Below are positions 1 to 9,870 of a DNA stretch of 64,000 nucleotides, one piece after another (the stretch's first letter is position 1; each line of letters begins with the position of its first letter). The stretch covers positions 62,001 to 126,000 of the forward strand of contig NZ_JBGGWA010000001.1 of assembly GCF_041321145.1 (NCBI RefSeq), given 5' to 3'. This DNA comes from Paraburkholderia sp041321145 (GTDB lineage Bacteria > Pseudomonadota > Gammaproteobacteria > Burkholderiales > Burkholderiaceae). Position numbers and translations under genes: made by a program. Under the pieces are notes generated by a model, which saw nothing but the letters and a program-made list of their open reading frames with translations, made no database searches and had not been told where the DNA came from.

Positions 1-1
1 T

Positions 2-1123
2 CGCCTCGACGGGCTGCGTTTCGACGCGGTGCACGCCATCGACAATCATGCGTGGCTGCGTGAATTGTCCGACCATATCCGCGCGAAAGTGCAGCACGGC
101 CGGCATGTGCATCTGGTGCTGGAAAACGAACACAACAGCGCAAGCCTGCTGGAAACGCATTTCAACGCGCAATGGAACGACGACGCGCATAACACCCTGC
201 ATGTTCTGCTGACGGGCGAAACCGAAGGCTATTACCACGCGTATGAAGACCAGCCGATTCGCCGCCTCGCGCGCGTGTTGTCGGAGGGCTTCACGTACCA
301 GGGCGAGCCGTCGCCGATTCACGACGGCGCGCCGCGCGGCGAATCGAGCAAGCATCTGCCGCCCACCTCGTTCGTGATGTTCTTGCAGAACCATGATCAG
401 ATCGGCAACCGCGCATTCGGTGAGCGCCTGCGCAAGCTGACGTCGGACGATGCATTGCGCGCCGCCACCGGCTTGCTGTTGTTGTCCCCGCAAATCCCCC
501 TGCTGTTCATGGACGAGGAATACGGCTCGACCCAGCCATTCCTGTTCTTCACCGACTACAGCGGCGATCTCGCCAACGCCGTCCGTGAAGGACGACGCCG
601 CGAATTCGCGCGCTTTTCATCGTTCAACGACGAAAAACGGCGCGCGCAGATTCCCGATCCGAACGACGTGAAGACCTTTGCCGCGTCGTCCTCGCCTGAG
701 CCTGCTCAGGCACCCGCACAAAACGACGACGCAAAAGACCGGCTCGACTGGATGCACTTCTACAAATCCGCGCTGGCCGTTCGAGCAAAGCTGATCACAC
801 CGCGTCTGAAGCACGGCAAGGCACTCGACGCGACCGTGCTGACCGGTGAAACCGGCGGTGACGCCAATGCGCTGACTGCCCGCTGGAAACTCGGCGACGG
901 CGAGACGTTGTCGATCGCATTGAATCTCTCGAAGGAGAGCGTGAGATTCCCCGATCTGCCCGCCGGCAAAGTGATTTTCGAAACGCCGCCGCGCGTGCGC
1001 GAGCAGATCGACGCCAAGGTGTTGCCGTCGAACGCGTTCGTCGCGTGGCTGACCGGCGACGTCAGCGACTATGCCATCGGCCACGATGCTCGCATCGCGG
1101 GCCAACAGGAGCGCCACACGTGA
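2..1123 (+). CDS. treZ: Malto-oligosyltrehalose trehalohydrolase, 5' end missing
   Basis: C-terminal 373 codons of a GH13 enzyme that releases trehalose from maltooligosyl-trehalose; the N-terminal carbohydrate-binding part and first barrel strands lie before the window. The frame is open from base 2 and starts with LDGLRFDAVHAI, the strand-4 motif with the catalytic Asp. LVLENEHN supplies the acid/base Glu and FLQNHDQIGNRAFGERL the third carboxylate. The stop overlaps the GTG start of malQ (GTGA), so the two are translationally coupled. Together with treY two genes downstream this is the TreY/TreZ route that makes trehalose from glycogen-type glucans in the cytoplasm. Identity rests on these motifs and the operon. 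Confidence 0.93.
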   Translation, partial: RLDGLRFDAVHAIDNHAWLRELSDHIRAKVQHGRHVHLVLENEHNSASLLETHFNAQWNDDAHNTLHVLLTGETEGYYHAYEDQPIRRLARVLSEGFTYQGEPSPIHDGAPRGESSKHLPPTSFVMFLQNHDQIGNRAFGERLRKLTSDDALRAATGLLLLSPQIPLLFMDEEYGSTQPFLFFTDYSGDLANAVREGRRREFARFSSFNDEKRRAQIPDPNDVKTFAASSSPEPAQAPAQNDDAKDRLDWMHFYKSALAVRAKLITPRLKHGKALDATVLTGETGGDANALTARWKLGDGETLSIALNLSKESVRFPDLPAGKVIFETPPRVREQIDAKVLPSNAFVAWLTGDVSDYAIGHDARIAGQQERHT

Positions 1124-3318
1124 GTGCTACCCGACGTCCGACCCATACGATCGTTACCCTTGCCGCTCGCGCCGGCTTCGAAGTCGAGTGGCGGGACGCG
1201 CATCATACGACGCAGCATGTGCCCGAGAACACGCTCGCCGTGCTGCTCGAACGGATGGGTTTGCCGTGCGCCAACGCCACGCAAATCCGGCAAAGCGCCG
1301 CCGCGCTCGAAGCCGAACTGTCCGGTCGAAAATTGCCGCCGCTGATGACCGCGGAGGTCGAGCGCGGCATCGCGCTGCCTGCCGCGGCGATCAAATCCGG
1401 CAGCCATTATCGGGTCGAGCTCGAAAGCGGCTCGATCATCGACGGCCGCTTCACGGCGCCCAAAGGCGAGGAAGCCTTGCTCGCACCGATCGACGAGCCC
1501 GGCTATCACACCCTGGTCATCAACGAGCAACGCGTGACGCTGGCCGTTGCGCCGTCACGCTGTTATACGGCCGCCGATGCATGGCGCACGCTGCACGGCG
1601 AATCCGCGCAGACACAGCCGCTATGGGGCATCGCCGCGCAGTTGTACGGCTTGCGCCGCACGGGCGACGGCGGCATCGGCGACTATTCGGCCCTCGCGCA
1701 GATGGCGGTCGAAAGCGCGAAGCGGGGGGCCCATGCGCTCGCTGTCAGTCCGACGCACGCGATGTTCAGCGCGGAGCCGAACCGCTTCAGCCCGTATTCG
1801 CCGTCGTCGCGCTTGTGGCTGAACGTCACGCATATCGATCCCGCCGCGGTGTTCGGCGCCCCCGCCGCGCGCGCCGCGCTCGAGGCCACAGAGGCGACCG
1901 ACGCATGGTCGAGATTCGAAGACTTGCCGCTGATCGATTGGCCGAACGCGGTGGTGTTGAAGCTCAAGGTTTTGCGCGCGCTGTACGAGAATTTCTGCAC
2001 GCAGGAACGCACCCAAGGTACGCCGCACGCGCTCGAATTTCACGGTTTCTGCGAGCGTGCCGGACGTGCGCTCGAAGATCATGCGCGTTTCGAAGCCCTG
2101 CAGGCGGTGCAACTCTCGCAAGAAGGCGGTAACGGTCATTGGCGTAACTGGCCTGAGGCGTTGCGCGATCCGCGCAGCCCGGAAGTCGAGGCCTTCGCCG
2201 AAGCCCATCGCCACGAGGTCGACTTCCATCTATTCCTGCAATGGCTCGCCGCCAAGGGCGTGTCGCACGCGCAGCACGCAGCACGCGATGCCGGCATGGC
2301 CGTCGGCCTGATCGCCGACCTCGCGGTGGGATGCGATAGCGCCGGCAGCCATGCGTGGTCGTATCGCGACGATATGCTGCAAGGCGTTTCAGTTGGCGCG
2401 CCGCCCGATCTGTTCAACCAGGCCGGACAGGCGTGGGGCCTCACTACCTTTTCGCCGCGAGCAATGCGCACCCAGGGCTTCTCCGCATTCATCGACATGC
2501 TGCGCGCGGCGTTCGCGCATGCGGGCGGTATCCGCATCGACCACATTCTTGGGTTGCGGCGCCTGTGGCTCGTGCCCGAGGGCGAAAGCGCGCGCAACGG
2601 CGCCTATCTGCGCTATCCGCTCGAAGATATGCTGCGGCTGATCGCGCTCGAATCGTGGCGGCATCGCGCGATCGTGATCGGCGAAGATCTCGGCACCGTG
2701 CCGCCCGGTTTTCGCGAGCGGCTCGACGAGCACGGCATCGCGGGCATTCGCGTGCTGTGGTTTGAAAGTGCGGAAGGCGGCAAGTGTTTCAAACCACCGC
2801 ACGCGTGGGACCGCAACGCCGTCGGCACCACGACCACGCATGATCTGCCGACCGTGGCGGGCTGGTGGCGCGGCAGCGACATTACGTGGCGCAACAAGAT
2901 TGGTCAGACGATGGCGCGCGCCGATGGCCGCGATCCCGAGGAAGCCGCGCAGCAAGAGCGCGCCGAAGACCGTGCGCTGCTGTGGCGCGCGTTCCAGCAA
3001 GCCGGCGTGGCCGCGCCTGAGGTCGAGGCGCCACCGCCCGACAACGCGCCAGTGGATGAAGCACTGGCGTTTGTTGCCGCCACACCCGGTCCGCTCGTCA
3101 CGTTTCCGCTCGAAGATCTGCTCGCCCATGTCGAGCAACCGAATCTGCCCGGCTCGATCGACGAGCATCCGAACTGGCGCCGTCGCGTGACCTTGCCCGT
3201 CGACGAATTGTTCGAAGACGACACCTTCAGCGATCGCCTCCTGACTGTCGATCGCGCTCGCCGCACCGCAACCGTTCCTGCTTCTTCCAACGCTTCTTCG
3301 GAGCCTGATACGCCATGA
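1120..3318 (+). CDS. malQ: 4-alpha-glucanotransferase (amylomaltase)
   Basis: Disproportionates alpha-1,4-glucans by moving maltooligosyl units between chains (GH77), probably reshaping linear glucans for TreY. The 732-residue protein carries GGIRIDHILGLRRLW (nucleophile Asp), IVIGEDLGTVPPGFRERL (acid/base Glu) and TTTTHDLPTVAGWW (third Asp), with an N-terminal extension as in the longer bacterial MalQ forms. I chose the GTG at 1120 because it overlaps the treZ stop and has AGGAG at 1107-1111, 8 nt upstream; a farther in-frame start at 1045 lies inside treZ and lacks such a site. Its stop overlaps treY by 4 nt (ATGA). The treZ-malQ-treY order implies one operon. Confidence 0.93.
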   Translation: MSATRRPTHTIVTLAARAGFEVEWRDAHHTTQHVPENTLAVLLERMGLPCANATQIRQSAAALEAELSGRKLPPLMTAEVERGIALPAAAIKSGSHYRVELESGSIIDGRFTAPKGEEALLAPIDEPGYHTLVINEQRVTLAVAPSRCYTAADAWRTLHGESAQTQPLWGIAAQLYGLRRTGDGGIGDYSALAQMAVESAKRGAHALAVSPTHAMFSAEPNRFSPYSPSSRLWLNVTHIDPAAVFGAPAARAALEATEATDAWSRFEDLPLIDWPNAVVLKLKVLRALYENFCTQERTQGTPHALEFHGFCERAGRALEDHARFEALQAVQLSQEGGNGHWRNWPEALRDPRSPEVEAFAEAHRHEVDFHLFLQWLAAKGVSHAQHAARDAGMAVGLIADLAVGCDSAGSHAWSYRDDMLQGVSVGAPPDLFNQAGQAWGLTTFSPRAMRTQGFSAFIDMLRAAFAHAGGIRIDHILGLRRLWLVPEGESARNGAYLRYPLEDMLRLIALESWRHRAIVIGEDLGTVPPGFRERLDEHGIAGIRVLWFESAEGGKCFKPPHAWDRNAVGTTTTHDLPTVAGWWRGSDITWRNKIGQTMARADGRDPEEAAQQERAEDRALLWRAFQQAGVAAPEVEAPPPDNAPVDEALAFVAATPGPLVTFPLEDLLAHVEQPNLPGSIDEHPNWRRRVTLPVDELFEDDTFSDRLLTVDRARRTATVPASSNASSEPDTP

Positions 3319-6173
3319 CCGTTCCGCGCTCCACGCTTCGCCTCCAATTCCACCGAGGCTTTACCTTCGACGATGCCGCGAAGCATGTCGAATACTTCGC
3401 CGCACTCGGCATCAGCCACGTGTACGCGTCGCCCATCACCACCGCCGAGCCGGGCTCGATGCACGGCTACGATACCGTCGACTACACCCAGGTCAACGCC
3501 GAATGTGGCGGCGAGGCCGGCCTCAAGCGCCTCGTCGATAAACTGCACGCGCACAACCTGGGATTGATCGTCGACGTGGTGCCGAACCATATGGGCGTCG
3601 GCGGCTCGAGCAACGCGTGGTGGCTCGACATCCTCGAATGGGGCCGGCACAGCGCGTACGCGCGTCATTTCGATGTCGACTGGCATTCGCCCGATCCCGC
3701 CTTGCGCGGCAAGGTACTGGTGCCGACCCTCGGTGCGCCGTACGGGGAAGAACTCGCGGCAGCCCGGATTGGGCTGCATTTCGCGGCCGATAGCGGGCGC
3801 TTTTATATCGGCTATGGGCCGCATGTGTTTCCGGTGTGCCCAGCCGATTACGCGCCGATTCTGCAAAGCGCCGACCGTGCCGATCTCAGCGCACTGGCCG
3901 AACGCTTCCAGGGCCTGACGACACAGCCCGCCGATCAGCCGCGCGCAGTCGAAGGACGCGAGGTGCTGCGCGAGTTCGTCGCGCAAAACGGCGACGCTTC
4001 GATCGAGTTAGTGCTGCAAGCGTATGCACCTGGAGATCCGGTGACGCGTGACCGTTTGCACCGGCTGATCGAACGGCAGCACTTCCGGCTCGCGTGGTGG
4101 CGCACCGCTGCGGATGAAGTGAACTGGCGGCGTTTCTTCGACATTTCGACGCTGGCTGGCGTGCGCGTGGAGCGGCCCGAAGTGTTCGAGGCTGTCCATG
4201 CGCTGGTTTTCCGTCTGTATCAGGAAGGCGTGGTGGATGGGTTGCGGATCGACCACATCGACGGTCTCGCTGAGCCGCGCGAGTACTGTCAGCGTCTGCG
4301 GCAGCGCCTGACTGAATTGCGCGACACCACGCCGTATGTTGTCGTCGAAAAGATCCTGGGCCGTGGCGAACCGCTGCGTGACGATTGGCCCGTGGACGGC
4401 ACGACCGGCTACGATTTCATGAGCGACATGGGCGCGCTGCTGCACGATCCTGCCGGCGCTGAGCCGCTTGCGCAGACATGGACCGAACTCACCGGCCGCA
4501 GCCCGCGCTTTGCCGACGAGGCATTGGCCGCGCGACGCAAGATTCTCGCGGAAAACCTTTCGGCGGAACTGGACCGCGCGGCGCGTGCGTTGCATCGCAT
4601 TGCCCGCGATTCGCTGACCACACGCGATTTCACCTTCACCGCACTGCGGCGCGTGCTGACCGAACTGGTCGTGCATTTTCCGGTGTATCGGATCTATCCG
4701 CAGAACGGACTGCGTAGTGCTGCCGATAATGTTTTCTTCGAGCAGGCGCTGGCAGGCGCGAGAGAAACGCTTTCGCGCGCGGATCATGTCGTGCTCGACC
4801 GCGTGAACGCATGGCTTGGCGGCAGCGCCGAAGAAGTGCCGAACGCGCGGGTCAATACGTCGCTGCAGCAGGGCCAGAATGGTGCGCCGCCGAGCCATGC
4901 AGGTTCCGCGCGCCGCACCGCGCAAACACTGTTTTCGCAATTGACCGCGCCGGTCGCCGCGAAGGCGGTGGAAGATACGGCGTGCTATCGCTACGGACGT
5001 TTGCTGTCGCGCAACGAAGTCGGCTCGGACCCGGGCGAGTTCGCGTTGTCAGTCGAGCAGTTTCATGCGGGGAATCTGGCGCGTTCGCAGCGCTTTCCTC
5101 ACGCCATGCTCGCCACGGCGACGCACGACCACAAGCGCGGTGAAGACGTGCGTGCGCGACTGGCGGTGTTGAGCGAGATGTCTCACGACTGGAGCGCGAC
5201 GTTGCGCGCGTGGTCGACCCTGAACGCGCCGCACCGGCGTGCGCTCGACGGCACCCCGATCAGCAGCGTCGGTCAGGACACAAGCTATGACTGGGCGCCT
5301 GGCCCCGCGGCCGAAGCGATGCTGTATCAGACGCTGGTGGGCTGCTGGCCGCCGGATTTAAAGCCGGACGACGAAGCCGGCGTCAAGGAACTGGCCGAAC
5401 GCGTCGCGCAATGGCAGCTGAAGGCGCTGCGGGAAGCGAAGCTGCAGACCAACTGGCTCGCGCCCGACGAAGCGTATGAGGCCGGCTGCCGGGATTTCCT
5501 GTTCGACATTCTGGCGCCGCAGCGGCGCGACGGTTTCTTGCGCGAGTTGTCGGCTTTCGTCGCGCGGATTGGGCGCGCCGGTGCGCTCAATAGTTTGCAG
5601 CAGACGGTATTGCGGCTCGCGTCGCCTGGGATTCCCGATCTTTATCAGGGCACGGAGTTGTGGGACTTCAGCCTGGTCGATCCGGACAATCGCCGGCCGG
5701 TCGATTTTGCGCAACGCGAGGCATGGTTGGCCCAAACGCCGCCGTCTGAGTTTTTGCCGAACTGGCGCGATGGCCGCGTGAAGCTCGCGGTGGTGCAGCG
5801 CGTGCTTGCGTTGCGCGCGCATGTGCCGGAGTTGCTGAGTCAAGGTGCGTATCTGCCGCTGGTGGTGCGTGGCGCGCATGCGTCGAATGTGATCGCGTTC
5901 GCGCGGCGGCATGGCAACGCATGGGCGGTTGTCGTGGCGAGCCGGCTTGCTGCCGGGCTGCTCGGAGACACGGGCGATTTGCCGATGGTCGATCCGGCGA
6001 AATGGGACGATACGGCAATCGAGGTACCTGCCGATCTGGCCGGGCGGGCGTTGTTCGATTGGTTGAGTCCGGCGGCGCCTAAGGTCGATGAAGGCGGATT
6101 GCTGTATCTGCGCGATGCCTTGGGAGCGATGCCGATTGCGGTGTTGGTGGAGGACGGCGTGCCACGCAGTTGA
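3315..6173 (+). CDS. treY: Malto-oligosyltrehalose synthase
   Basis: Intramolecular transglucosylase of GH13 that turns the reducing-end alpha-1,4 bond of maltooligosaccharides into the alpha,alpha-1,1 bond of trehalose; TreZ then releases the disaccharide. The 952-residue length is normal for TreY. Visible GH13 motifs are LIVDVVPNHMGV, VDGLRIDHIDGLAEP (nucleophile Asp), VVVEKILGRGEPL (acid/base Glu) and TATHDHKRGEDVRARL near residue 600, the last typical of TreY. Start is the ATG within the ATGA overlap with malQ. Last gene of the operon, followed by a long inverted repeat before the convergent CNNM gene. Confidence 0.94.
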   Translation: MTVPRSTLRLQFHRGFTFDDAAKHVEYFAALGISHVYASPITTAEPGSMHGYDTVDYTQVNAECGGEAGLKRLVDKLHAHNLGLIVDVVPNHMGVGGSSNAWWLDILEWGRHSAYARHFDVDWHSPDPALRGKVLVPTLGAPYGEELAAARIGLHFAADSGRFYIGYGPHVFPVCPADYAPILQSADRADLSALAERFQGLTTQPADQPRAVEGREVLREFVAQNGDASIELVLQAYAPGDPVTRDRLHRLIERQHFRLAWWRTAADEVNWRRFFDISTLAGVRVERPEVFEAVHALVFRLYQEGVVDGLRIDHIDGLAEPREYCQRLRQRLTELRDTTPYVVVEKILGRGEPLRDDWPVDGTTGYDFMSDMGALLHDPAGAEPLAQTWTELTGRSPRFADEALAARRKILAENLSAELDRAARALHRIARDSLTTRDFTFTALRRVLTELVVHFPVYRIYPQNGLRSAADNVFFEQALAGARETLSRADHVVLDRVNAWLGGSAEEVPNARVNTSLQQGQNGAPPSHAGSARRTAQTLFSQLTAPVAAKAVEDTACYRYGRLLSRNEVGSDPGEFALSVEQFHAGNLARSQRFPHAMLATATHDHKRGEDVRARLAVLSEMSHDWSATLRAWSTLNAPHRRALDGTPISSVGQDTSYDWAPGPAAEAMLYQTLVGCWPPDLKPDDEAGVKELAERVAQWQLKALREAKLQTNWLAPDEAYEAGCRDFLFDILAPQRRDGFLRELSAFVARIGRAGALNSLQQTVLRLASPGIPDLYQGTELWDFSLVDPDNRRPVDFAQREAWLAQTPPSEFLPNWRDGRVKLAVVQRVLALRAHVPELLSQGAYLPLVVRGAHASNVIAFARRHGNAWAVVVASRLAAGLLGDTGDLPMVDPAKWDDTAIEVPADLAGRALFDWLSPAAPKVDEGGLLYLRDALGAMPIAVLVEDGVPRS

Positions 6174-6203
6174 TCCGCGATTTTTAGAAGGTCCAGGCGC
6201 TAC

Positions 6204-6255
6204 GGTCCGTTGCCTGCGCCGGCAAGCGCTGTTGCTTGCCGCAGGCGGACGGACC
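6204..6255. terminator. Long imperfect hairpin between convergent treY and CNNM gene
   Basis: Nested inverted repeats: GGTCCGT (6204-6210) with ACGGACC (6249-6255), GCCTGC (6212-6217) with GCAGGC (6241-6246), and GGCAAGC (6221-6227) with GCTTGCC (6234-6240) around a 6-nt loop. It sits between two convergent genes, so it could terminate either transcript. There is no clear T-run on either side, so classic intrinsic termination is unproven. Confidence 0.55.
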
Positions 6256-6266
6256 GGCCTGAAATC

Positions 6267-7610
6267 CTAGCCGCCTTCGTCGTCGAAGGTCTTCGGATAA
6301 ACGCGCACGAGCACAATACGCGGCCCCTTCATCTTCTTGACCACCACGTCGAAGTGATCGAACTCGATCCTCTGACCTTCGGCAGGCAGATCGTTGAGTG
6401 CCTGAATCACGAGACCGCCAACCGATTCGGCCTTGCCCTCGTCAATATCGATCCCCAACGCACGTTCCAACGACACTACCGGCAAGCTTCCCTTGCCCAT
6501 CAACGTGCCGTCGTCCATGCGTGTCCAGTCAGCGTCGCCTTGCCGGAATTCGTCGTGAATCTGCCCAACCAGCGCGCCGAGCAGATTGTCGAGCGTCAGA
6601 AAGCCGATCGGCATTGAGTTCTTGCGCCCGACCAGCGCAAAATGCGGCGCACCCTTCCGGAACCGGCGAAAGAGTTCGAGCGCCGGCATATCCGGCTTCA
6701 CGTACTGCACCGGCCGCGCATAGTCGGAGAGGTCGTCGAGCGTGCTCCCCGCGTGCCGCGCCAGCAGCAAATCCTTCAAATGAATCATGCCGGCCACGCG
6801 CTCGCCGGCCGCGTCTTCGAACAACGGATAGCGGCTGAAGCGATGCCGCGCCACCATCTGCATGTTTTCGCGCAACGGCAGATCGCGCCGCAAGCCGATC
6901 ATTTCATGGGACGGACGCATCAGGTCCGAGACGGTCATGCGCGAAAAATCCAGCGAGTGCGCAATCGTGTTCCATTCGTCCTGGCTGTATGCGCCGTCCG
7001 CCGCACCGAGCTCAGTCACGACGTTGGCGCGGCGGCCACGCAAGATCAGCTTGAGTTCGTCGGTTGAATAATGCGAGTCGTGACCGTGGTCCGCGTCCAG
7101 CCCCGCCAGCTTCAGCACCGCGTTGGCGCTGGTGTTGAGCACCCAGATCGCCGGATACATCGCCCAGTAAAAGCCGTACAGCGGCGTGGCGGCCCACAGC
7201 GAAACCTTCTCCGCCTCACGAATCGCCAGCGACTTCGGCGCCAGTTCGCCCACCACGATGTGCAGGAACGAAATGCACGAGAACGCGAAGAACAGCGAGA
7301 TGCCGTGAATCAGCTTCTCCGACTCCACGCCAAGCAGGCTGAAGACCGGCGTGAGCAGTTCCGCGAACGCCGGCTCACCGATCCAGCCAAGCCCGAGCGA
7401 CGCCAGCGTAATGCCGAGCTGACAGGCGGACAGATACGCGTCGAGCCGCCCGTGCACCTTGGCCAGCAAGCGTCCGCGCATGCCGTGCCTGGCGGCGAGG
7501 CTCTGCACGCGCGTCTGCCGCAGCTTCACCAGACCGAATTCGGCGGCGACAAAAAAACCGTTGAGGGCAACGAGAAACAACGCACCAATAAGGGCGACAA
7601 CCTGGATCAA
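6267..7610 (-). CDS. CNNM/CBS-domain integral membrane protein (HlyC/CorC family)
   Basis: Membrane protein with an N-terminal CNNM (DUF21) transmembrane domain, two CBS domains around residues 210-330 and a C-terminal CorC/HlyC-type domain ending near KKMKGPRIVLVRVYP. The family is linked to Mg2+/Co2+ handling and is often mislabelled hemolysin; substrate here is unknown. Hydrophobic stretches include QVVALIGALFLVALNGFFVA and FFAFSCISFLHIVVGELAPK. There is no ATG before the first membrane helix. I chose TTG at 7610 because GGAG lies 9 nt upstream; TTG at 7631 would add seven residues but lacks a ribosome site. A histidine kinase gene lies 94 nt upstream in the same direction. Confidence 0.85.
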   Translation of the reverse strand: MIQVVALIGALFLVALNGFFVAAEFGLVKLRQTRVQSLAARHGMRGRLLAKVHGRLDAYLSACQLGITLASLGLGWIGEPAFAELLTPVFSLLGVESEKLIHGISLFFAFSCISFLHIVVGELAPKSLAIREAEKVSLWAATPLYGFYWAMYPAIWVLNTSANAVLKLAGLDADHGHDSHYSTDELKLILRGRRANVVTELGAADGAYSQDEWNTIAHSLDFSRMTVSDLMRPSHEMIGLRRDLPLRENMQMVARHRFSRYPLFEDAAGERVAGMIHLKDLLLARHAGSTLDDLSDYARPVQYVKPDMPALELFRRFRKGAPHFALVGRKNSMPIGFLTLDNLLGALVGQIHDEFRQGDADWTRMDDGTLMGKGSLPVVSLERALGIDIDEGKAESVGGLVIQALNDLPAEGQRIEFDHFDVVVKKMKGPRIVLVRVYPKTFDDEGG

Positions 7611-7704
7611 AGCGAGGGGCTCCGGCGACAAAAGTTGTCAGTATAGAGCGCGAAAGGTCGATGAAAGTTAATCGCGCACAAGGACGCCCCTCGACAGCCG
7701 GCGT

Positions 7705-8511
7705 TCACGCCGCGGTCGTCGCATTCAACGGCACGTGCAGCGCCAGCGTGGCGGCTTCGCTATCAGTTGCGTCGCTTTGCTCGAAACTGCCGCCGTGTGC
7801 TTCCGCGACCCGCTTGCAAAGCGCGAACACCCAGGCGATTCGTTTGGCTTCGCGCGGTTCGCTCGCCTGTTTGCGGGCAAAGGCCTCAAGCAAATGAGGC
7901 AAGGAAGGATCGTCCAGCGCAGCGGCGCTCTGCTTGAAAGTGACAGTGGCGTGCCACGTGGCGGCCTCCACACGGGCGGCCAGCGTGACCACGGCGCCCT
8001 CGGCGCTCGCTTCGACGGCGAACGTGAGCATCACCCACAGCGCGGCGGCCAGGCGCTCACGGTCGCCGTTTAACTGCTCGGTAGCGAGTTGCGAGTCGAA
8101 CGTGATCTCGACGCCGCGCGTGCGTGCCAATCCTGCGCGGACGTCGTCCACGGTTTCGTCGAGCAGCGGATGCAGCGGAAACGGCGCATAGGCGAGCGCC
8201 AGCGACTTGGTTTCGGCGCGCGTGGCGTCGACGATCGTCTCGAGCAGCTTCACCTGCTGCTCCACCCCGTTACGAATGCCGGTGACGGCGCGCTGCGAGT
8301 TGGCGTCGTTCGCGTCGAGCTTGCGCTCGAGCACATACGCCCAGCTATGGATGGCGTTCAACGGACCACGCAGATCGTGCGAAACCAGCGACAGCACGTG
8401 GTCGCGCATGAATAGCGCAGTCTCCGCGCGCAGATGCGCGGTGCGTTCGGATACGGCAAGGCCTGAAGAAACCGGCGGTTCGCCGGCGGTCCCGGTGGAA
8501 GACGTTGTCAC
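7705..8511 (-). CDS. Small soluble histidine kinase
   Basis: A 268-residue sensor kinase-like protein without transmembrane segments. The H-box is intact (SLVSHDLRGPLNAIHSW, about residues 42-58), so a dimerisation/phosphoacceptor domain is present. The C-terminal ATPase part (about 130-260) is diverged: the usual N-box and GxGLGL motifs are not obvious, although VFALCKRVAEAHGGSF resembles the end of the HATPase fold. No sensory domain is visible and no response regulator adjoins it. Start GTG at 8511 follows an AGAGGG site about 8 nt upstream. The gene is divergent from the FKBP gene and precedes the CNNM gene in the same direction. Kinase activity is uncertain. Confidence 0.8.
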   Translation of the reverse strand: MTTSSTGTAGEPPVSSGLAVSERTAHLRAETALFMRDHVLSLVSHDLRGPLNAIHSWAYVLERKLDANDANSQRAVTGIRNGVEQQVKLLETIVDATRAETKSLALAYAPFPLHPLLDETVDDVRAGLARTRGVEITFDSQLATEQLNGDRERLAAALWVMLTFAVEASAEGAVVTLAARVEAATWHATVTFKQSAAALDDPSLPHLLEAFARKQASEPREAKRIAWVFALCKRVAEAHGGSFEQSDATDSEAATLALHVPLNATTAA

Positions 8512-8699
8512 GATCGAGCCCTCTCAGGCAGTTCACGAAATATTGAAAGAAGCCCCATTATAGGCATGCGACCCGGCACAGCCAGCCTGGCCGGGCGGCC
8601 AACGTGGACGCAAACCGCATGCCACGCGGCAATCCTCGGCGGGGCATCGTCAACACGCCTACAATGTCGGTTTTTACAATTTGACCTGAGGAGCGACAC

Positions 8700-9041
8700 A
8701 TGTCGACTGTGACTACTGAATCCGGCTTGAAGTACGAAGATATCGTTGAAGGCACCGGCGCCGAAGCGGTTGCCGGCAAGACTGTCAGCGTGCACTACAC
8801 GGGTTGGCTGACCGACGGCCAGAAGTTCGACTCGAGCAAGGACCGCAACGATCCGTTCGCGTTCGTGCTGGGCGGCGGCATGGTCATCAAGGGCTGGGAC
8901 GAAGGCGTGCAAGGCATGAAGGTCGGCGGCACGCGCAAGTTGACGATTCCGCCGCAACTCGGCTACGGCGTGCGTGGCGCGGGCGGCGTGATTCCGCCGA
9001 ATGCGACGCTCGTGTTCGAAGTCGAACTGCTCGGCGTCTAA
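8700..9041 (+). CDS. FKBP-type peptidyl-prolyl cis-trans isomerase
   Basis: Single-domain 113-residue FKBP that isomerises Xaa-Pro bonds, predicted cytoplasmic because no signal peptide is present. Diagnostic segments are VSVHYTGWLTDGQKFDSS near the N terminus, GWDEGVQGMKVGGTRKLTIP in the middle and GAGGVIPPNATLVFEVELL at the end, which cover the FKBP active-site pocket. The ATG follows GAGGAG about 7 nt upstream. The AraC-type gene starts 34 nt downstream in the same direction, so the two may be cotranscribed. Length is that of minimal bacterial FKBPs. Confidence 0.95.
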   Translation: MSTVTTESGLKYEDIVEGTGAEAVAGKTVSVHYTGWLTDGQKFDSSKDRNDPFAFVLGGGMVIKGWDEGVQGMKVGGTRKLTIPPQLGYGVRGAGGVIPPNATLVFEVELLGV

Positions 9042-9075
9042 GTTTTTCGCAGTTTTTTGCACGCACGCTTCGCCG

Positions 9076-9870
9076 ATGAGCCACGCCGCCGTCACCGCAC
9101 CTAGCGTTTCGCTGCGCCGTTACGGCGCGATCGAAGCGTCGGACGTGCACGACTTTCATCAGGTCGTGCTCGGACTCGACGGCGCGATGGTGATGGCGGT
9201 AGACGGCGTCGCGCAACAGATCGACGCCGGCTCCGCCTGGCTCATCCCGGCCGGTGCGCGGCACGATTACGCGGGCATCGGCGAGAACCGGCAATTGGTG
9301 CTCGATCTGCCGGCCGCCTCGCTGGCCGTGCCGGAACGTCTGTTCGACCGCGCGCGCGCAGTGACGGTGGATGCCTCGCTCACGCAACTCGTGCATCGGA
9401 TCGCGGCGCGTGCTATCGGCGAAACACAAGGCGACGATCTGAATACGCGGCGTTTTCAATGGGACGCCGCCGCACGACTGGGCGCTGCATTGGTCGCTGA
9501 CGCAGGCACCGCGATGTCCGGGGCACAAGCACCCGGCGCCGGCCTCGATTTCGCCCGCATCGACCGCTGGCTGCGCGTACATCTGTCGGAGCCGCTGCGT
9601 ATCGCCGATCTCGCCGCGCACTGCGGCTTCGGCATGCGGCGCTTTCACCAGCTTTTTATCGACGCCTTCGGCGAGACACCGCATCGCTATTTGCAGCGCC
9701 TGCGTCTCGACACGTCGATCACCCTGCTTTCCGATCCGCGCCTTTCGTTGACCGATATCGCCCTTGAAATCGGCTTCGGCGATCAGAGCGCCTACACGCA
9801 CGCATTCACGCGACGTTTTGGCCTCGCGCCCGGTCAATGGCGAGCAACACAGCATCGGAGCCGCGCTTAA
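9076..9870 (+). CDS. AraC-family transcriptional regulator
   Basis: A 264-residue regulator with an N-terminal cupin-like sensing region (about 1-110, including GSAWLIPAGARHDYAGIG) and a C-terminal AraC/XylS double helix-turn-helix (about 165-262): LRIADLAAHCGFGMRRFHQL is the first HTH and LTDIALEIGFGDQSAYTHAF the second, ending with the RRFGLAPGQWR signature. I chose ATG 9076 over an upstream in-frame start at 9001 that lies within the FKBP gene. Target genes are unknown. It directly precedes the peptide/adenylation/exporter island, so control of that island is possible but inferred from position only. Confidence 0.92.
   Translation: MSHAAVTAPSVSLRRYGAIEASDVHDFHQVVLGLDGAMVMAVDGVAQQIDAGSAWLIPAGARHDYAGIGENRQLVLDLPAASLAVPERLFDRARAVTVDASLTQLVHRIAARAIGETQGDDLNTRRFQWDAAARLGAALVADAGTAMSGAQAPGAGLDFARIDRWLRVHLSEPLRIADLAAHCGFGMRRFHQLFIDAFGETPHRYLQRLRLDTSITLLSDPRLSLTDIALEIGFGDQSAYTHAFTRRFGLAPGQWRATQHRSRA

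Noticed and set aside
7611..7631. TTG at 7631 as start of the CNNM gene
   Set aside because: No ribosome site; TTG 7610 has GGAG at good spacing and gives a normal family N terminus.
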